From contig NC_057383.1 of the NCBI RefSeq assembly GCF_016906535.1, forward strand, positions 1,426,001 through 1,490,000: DNA of 64,000 bases, written 5' to 3'. The notes below the pieces were generated by a model, which made no database searches, was not told where the DNA came from, and saw only the letters and a list, made by a program, of their open reading frames with translations. The stretch is from Rhizoctonia solani (taxonomy: Eukaryota > Basidiomycota > Agaricomycetes > Cantharellales > Ceratobasidiaceae). Of this stretch, positions 60,701 through 64,000 are shown piece after piece (position 1 is the stretch's first letter; each line of letters starts with the position of its first letter). A program made the position numbers and the translations under genes.

Positions 60701-62045
60701 AGATCCGACTCTGGTTCCTCGGCAAATTCGGGCTCGATATCATCCATGTCAATATCGGCATCTTCGTCAAAGATTGGGGCCTCGCGTGCCTGGAATTGAT
60801 TCAACCGTTCACGCTCCACTAGTTGACGCTGAGCAGAACGGAGCAGAACAGCTTTGTGTAAGGAGAAACGAGCCTTGCGAGCGGGTGTGCGAGCAGGTTG
60901 AGAGGTGTTGTTCGAAGCTGGGGAGGATGAAGGTGCGGGAGCGGAGGCGGCGCTTCGCTGAAGATTCGGTCGTTTTGGCGCGTAGGATGAGCTCGGAGTA
61001 TTAGCGGAAAGCGAGCGCTGAACAGCCGGCGCCGGAGACGCAGATGAGGAAGCCTTGTCATGTTGTGAGGCAGGAGAGCGCCCCAGGTCAAAGGGATTTG
61101 CATTTTCTTTGTCCCTAATAATTTCCTCATCATCTGAGAGGTCCTCTTCATCTGACTCTTCCCCAATCGCCTCTACTACAACCAAATCCTTCTCTTCTTC
61201 CAAGACAACCACGCTTTGAGCACCTCCAGGTCCGACTAGCGTGACCTCGCGCTCTTCGTCAGCGACGCTCAGAGTTTCATGACCCATATTAGCGGATGGA
61301 GCAGGGCGTGCAGGGGAGAAAGGTTTGATTGGACTTTGGAGTTGTTCAGCCAAGGTTTCTGAGCGTCGGCGGCGGTGTGACTTGGGAGTGGATGCATCGG
61401 CGGTAGGCTTCGATGGGGTGAACACTTGGGCAGACTGTATCATAGACAGCCTGAGAGTACGTTTGGGCTTGACGGTCATCGGTTCCTGACACATTTAATA
61501 CGTAAATTTTGAATAGCCAGCAACAACGAAGATAACCTACCGCCATAGCTTTGATACGAAGTTCCTTGGAAGGGTACTCGAAGATGAAACGTTTTCGATA
61601 AATTTCAATCTGGGAGTTGTTCATGATTGGTATAGTCGTCTCAGACGACTCGCCATCGGCGTCGGGGTTTCGCCCAATATGGGACCCATCAACAATGACG
61701 CCATTGAGACCGTAAACAGAGAGAAAAGCCTGGGGGTATAGGGCGTATTAGCAAACATGAATGGGGCTCACAAGCAACTCTGGTACCTTGGCATTTTGGA
61801 AGAATAGTTTGCAGTGAAGTCCAGAAACCCAACCATAAAGCAGTCTGATATCGCAGTCATCATTCCTAAATATCATGAGAAAGTTTTGTTAACAATGCCT
61901 CGTGGTATGTACGGATATAGGATGGTACATACCGGCCAAAAGTGGTTTGCTCGCTATCGACAGGATAGGAATATGCGGGGCTATTGTTTTTGCGATTTAC
62001 TATATGAAGGATACCATATTTACCCATAGATGAAGAGTGGGCCAT
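57713..62045 (-). CDS. Large acidic FHA-domain protein, Ki-67-like (two frameshifts)
   Basis: Long disordered protein of about 1,300 residues with an N-terminal FHA (phosphothreonine-binding) domain: GILHIVNRKNNSPAYSYPVD, TTFGRNDDCDIRLLYGWVSGLHCKLFF, FLSVYGLNGVIVDGSHI, then NNSQIEIYRKRFIFEYP. The rest alternates acidic patches (EESDEEDLSDDEE; DSEDEDEDEGEDQ; EEAEHELEELEDEAETEAELSVDEE) with basic, Pro/Thr-rich blocks. It also has SP/TP sites, PNLFSALRKKVDYMRRQSM, and a C-terminal half of Ala/Lys/Arg repeats (ATRTTRAKAAAPTRR), ending RALRTRARK. An FHA plus a long charged, phosphosite-rich body is the layout of Ki-67-type chromosome periphery proteins; this is architecture, not proven orthology. 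Frames shift near 58710 and 58620, each repaired by one base. Start MAHSSSMGKYG; MGKYG is an alternative. Confidence 0.8.
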
Positions 62046-62603
62046 AGTGAGTCGTACAAGTCGTTCCAGTCGTGGTGGTCGCTAGTCTTCCCCAATGAGC
62101 TCAGCCCGGGTGCGTGTTCAGCACGCGTTGTTTGCTTCTCGAGCTCGCGTGCGGGATCACATGATTCCTGGACCCCTTATCCTCGAGTGATATTATTTTA
62201 AATTACTTGCCACTTCAGCCTATTCTACGAGCCCTGCCTCGGGAGGGAAAGCGATTGAAAATTCTCGTTTTATTCGTCGCATTATTTGGCTTGCATGAGG
62301 CTATCGAATCTATATAAATCTGCAACTTAAGCGGCCGACAATCAAGCATCATGCACGATTGATAACTGGGCTACCCGGTGGTGTAGCTATATGATAAAGT
62401 ACTGGTGTGAGACTTAAATTAAGCAATTAATGAAAGTTGACCAGAAAGAAACATCTTCAGCTCCAATTTTTGCTCGTTATTGTTAAGCTTAAGTACATAC
62501 ATTGGCATATGCATAAGTATATTCATTACATAGTAGTAGGCAATGTTGATCGATCAAGCTAGTGCTACAGTCTCATGTTAAGTGGGTTTCAACTATAAAT
62601 ATG
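62046..62603. other. intergenic, promoter of the FHA gene
   Basis: About 550 bp between the FHA start codon and the stop of the next minus-strand gene; AT-rich, no gene recognised. Confidence 0.5.
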
Positions 62604-64000
62604 CTAAGAGCTGTGCCCCCTCCGAAGGGCCACAGTCAGGCATTCAGTTCCCCATCTACTTTCAGATCCATCCAAGTCTTTAGATGCCCCTCGAGATTCA
62701 CCAGGCTTCAGCTCAAATGCCGATTTTTGCTTGACGTGATCCAGTTCCAGAGGCTCTGTGGACCAAAACACCTTCATATATCCAACTTCCACCTGACCGC
62801 TCGAGGATATGTTGAATTTTACAGGGGCTCCCCCGTCGGCTCCGTCGCCGATCACTAGCTGACCTCCAGGAGCAAGATTTGGCGCGCCTTCACCATTTGC
62901 TACATTCTGCCCGAACATGTCCCCTATATTGTCATGAAAAATGTCAGCATATAGCCGTGGTAGGAAGGGTAAATAACAAGCCTACCGATAGAAAAATCGG
63001 CTGGGTCGAAGTAGAACATCCTGACATAGAGCGGCAAATTGATGTTGTTGTGAAGCTTGAGTCCATGCAAGGAGGTGGGATCTACCACTAGTTCGACTAC
63101 GCTGGCTTCAGCATGTACATGTTCGGGCTCTTTGAGATACTTCCGACGGGCCCTGTCTCCTTCCCTGGTCGCGACTTTCACCATGCTCATCTCCAGGTTC
63201 TCATCCTGGTCGAGGTTCGTGTGTTGAAGGTACCATCTCCACTTTGCGGCAGCGAACAGCACCACCTCCACTTCCTCTCGAATTAAGGGCTTATGATGCT
63301 CCAGCTTCTCAACACCATATCTCTTGGATGCATTATCGTACCAATAAAAACGACCTCTGGCTCGGCTGTGTTTGTCGCAGTCTTGCCGGACGGCGGTCGT
63401 CGAACCTCAGGGCTACATCGGCGGCGCCCCGGTTGAGACTATCTTGTAGCCTATGCCACTCTCATCCATGCTACCTATACGCGATCTGAACCAGGGAATA
63501 GGAGCTTCTGGTCTTTGGACGATATCCATACTTTGAGCATTAGATCGTCCTTGGATCGTGCTGAATGAACCGCGCATATAGTTTGTTGCCGTTAATATTA
63601 CCGACGGTAGATTCGAACCGCACAAGTTGCACTTGAGCCATAAGTTTCTCAACTTGAATCGGCCGATGACTCGGAGTTCTTGGTGGGGGACTTGTGCAGT
63701 TCCCAGGTAGATTTCAGAGTACACCTGACGCGGCTCCAGCCTGAGAACCCACGATCGTCTACGCGATCGTGTTCCACATCGATGAATGTTGCGTTGCGAG
63801 AGGTGACACATGAGTTGAAAAGAATCGGTCTTTATGTGTACCATAGCACTGTGGAGACTGTTCTCTGTACACGCAGTCAGACGACCATCAGATTGTTCGT
63901 TAGCTCTGAAGTGCCATGTTAATACTTACGAAGGCATACGAGAGACATCAGCAGGTTATGGCATGTAATGTTATCAACACCATGGACTTCGCATTTTCTT
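62604..64000 (-). CDS. C-terminal part of a caspase-like (clan CD) fungal protein, 5' outside window
   Basis: The gene runs in from the right edge on the minus strand. The last exon (62604 to about 62920) gives GDMFGQNVANGEGAPNLAPGGQ, GDGADGGAPVKFNI, GYMKVFWSTEPLELDHVKQKSAFE, and ends ECLTVALRRGHSS. It is joined through an intron with donor GTAGGCTTG to EEVEVVLFAAAKWRWYLQHTN and ELVVDPTSLHGLKLHNNINLPLYVRMFYFDPADFSI. Further upstream are LMLKVWISSKDQKLLF, VALRFDDRRPARL and a metacaspase-like RNATFIDVEHD. The pattern GLKLxNN...LYxxxFYFDPADxSI plus GYxKxFxST is, from memory, the C-terminal region following the caspase fold in agaricomycete proteins. The catalytic domain is not visible. At least one base is missing between 63350 and 63450, and more breaks are likely. 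Confidence 0.5.

Noticed and set aside
1..64000. CRISPR array, bacterial operons or prophage
   Set aside because: No regularly spaced repeats and no Shine-Dalgarno/operon layout; intron-rich eukaryotic genes throughout.

Overview
The window reads as nuclear DNA of a filamentous basidiomycete. Genes are rich in 45-65 nt GT-AG introns, both strands are used, there is no operon layout, and it carries typical fungal families (PHO89, COP9 CSN1, NOP53, BRO1, Zn2Cys6 regulators). Family content suggests an agaricomycete close to Rhizoctonia/Cantharellales; this is inference from recognition, not a search.

Layout. 1-1470: 3' half of an ABCB-type transporter cut by the left edge. 2409-11308: three tandem paralogues of an unrecognised two-pass membrane glycoprotein with a conserved 8-exon structure. 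13631-16170: sodium/phosphate symporter PHO89. 17386-18372: secreted thaumatin-like protein. 20985-26037: a housekeeping block (NOP53, a Yip1-family Golgi protein, CSN1). 26291-57160: an expansion of seven copies of one Zn2Cys6 regulator family (two on minus, then five on plus, one decayed), interrupted by BRO1, a probable MICOS subunit (MIC12-like), a long inverted repeat, and a divergent pair of small unnamed proteins. 57713-62045: a large acidic FHA protein resembling a Ki-67-type chromosome protein. 62604-right edge: C-terminal part of a caspase-like protein.

Two points affect the whole window. First, many genes need a single missing base, usually in a homopolymer, to stay open. Nearly all the shifts have the same sign (deletion), so residual sequencing error is likelier than mass pseudogenisation; PHO89, NOP53, the Yip1 protein, five of the seven regulators and the middle membrane paralogue read through cleanly. 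Second, the regulator cluster shows recent duplication with mosaic introns, implying gene conversion. The most novel-looking content is the membrane-protein triplet, the regulator cluster, and the 1,040 bp inverted-repeat element inside that cluster.
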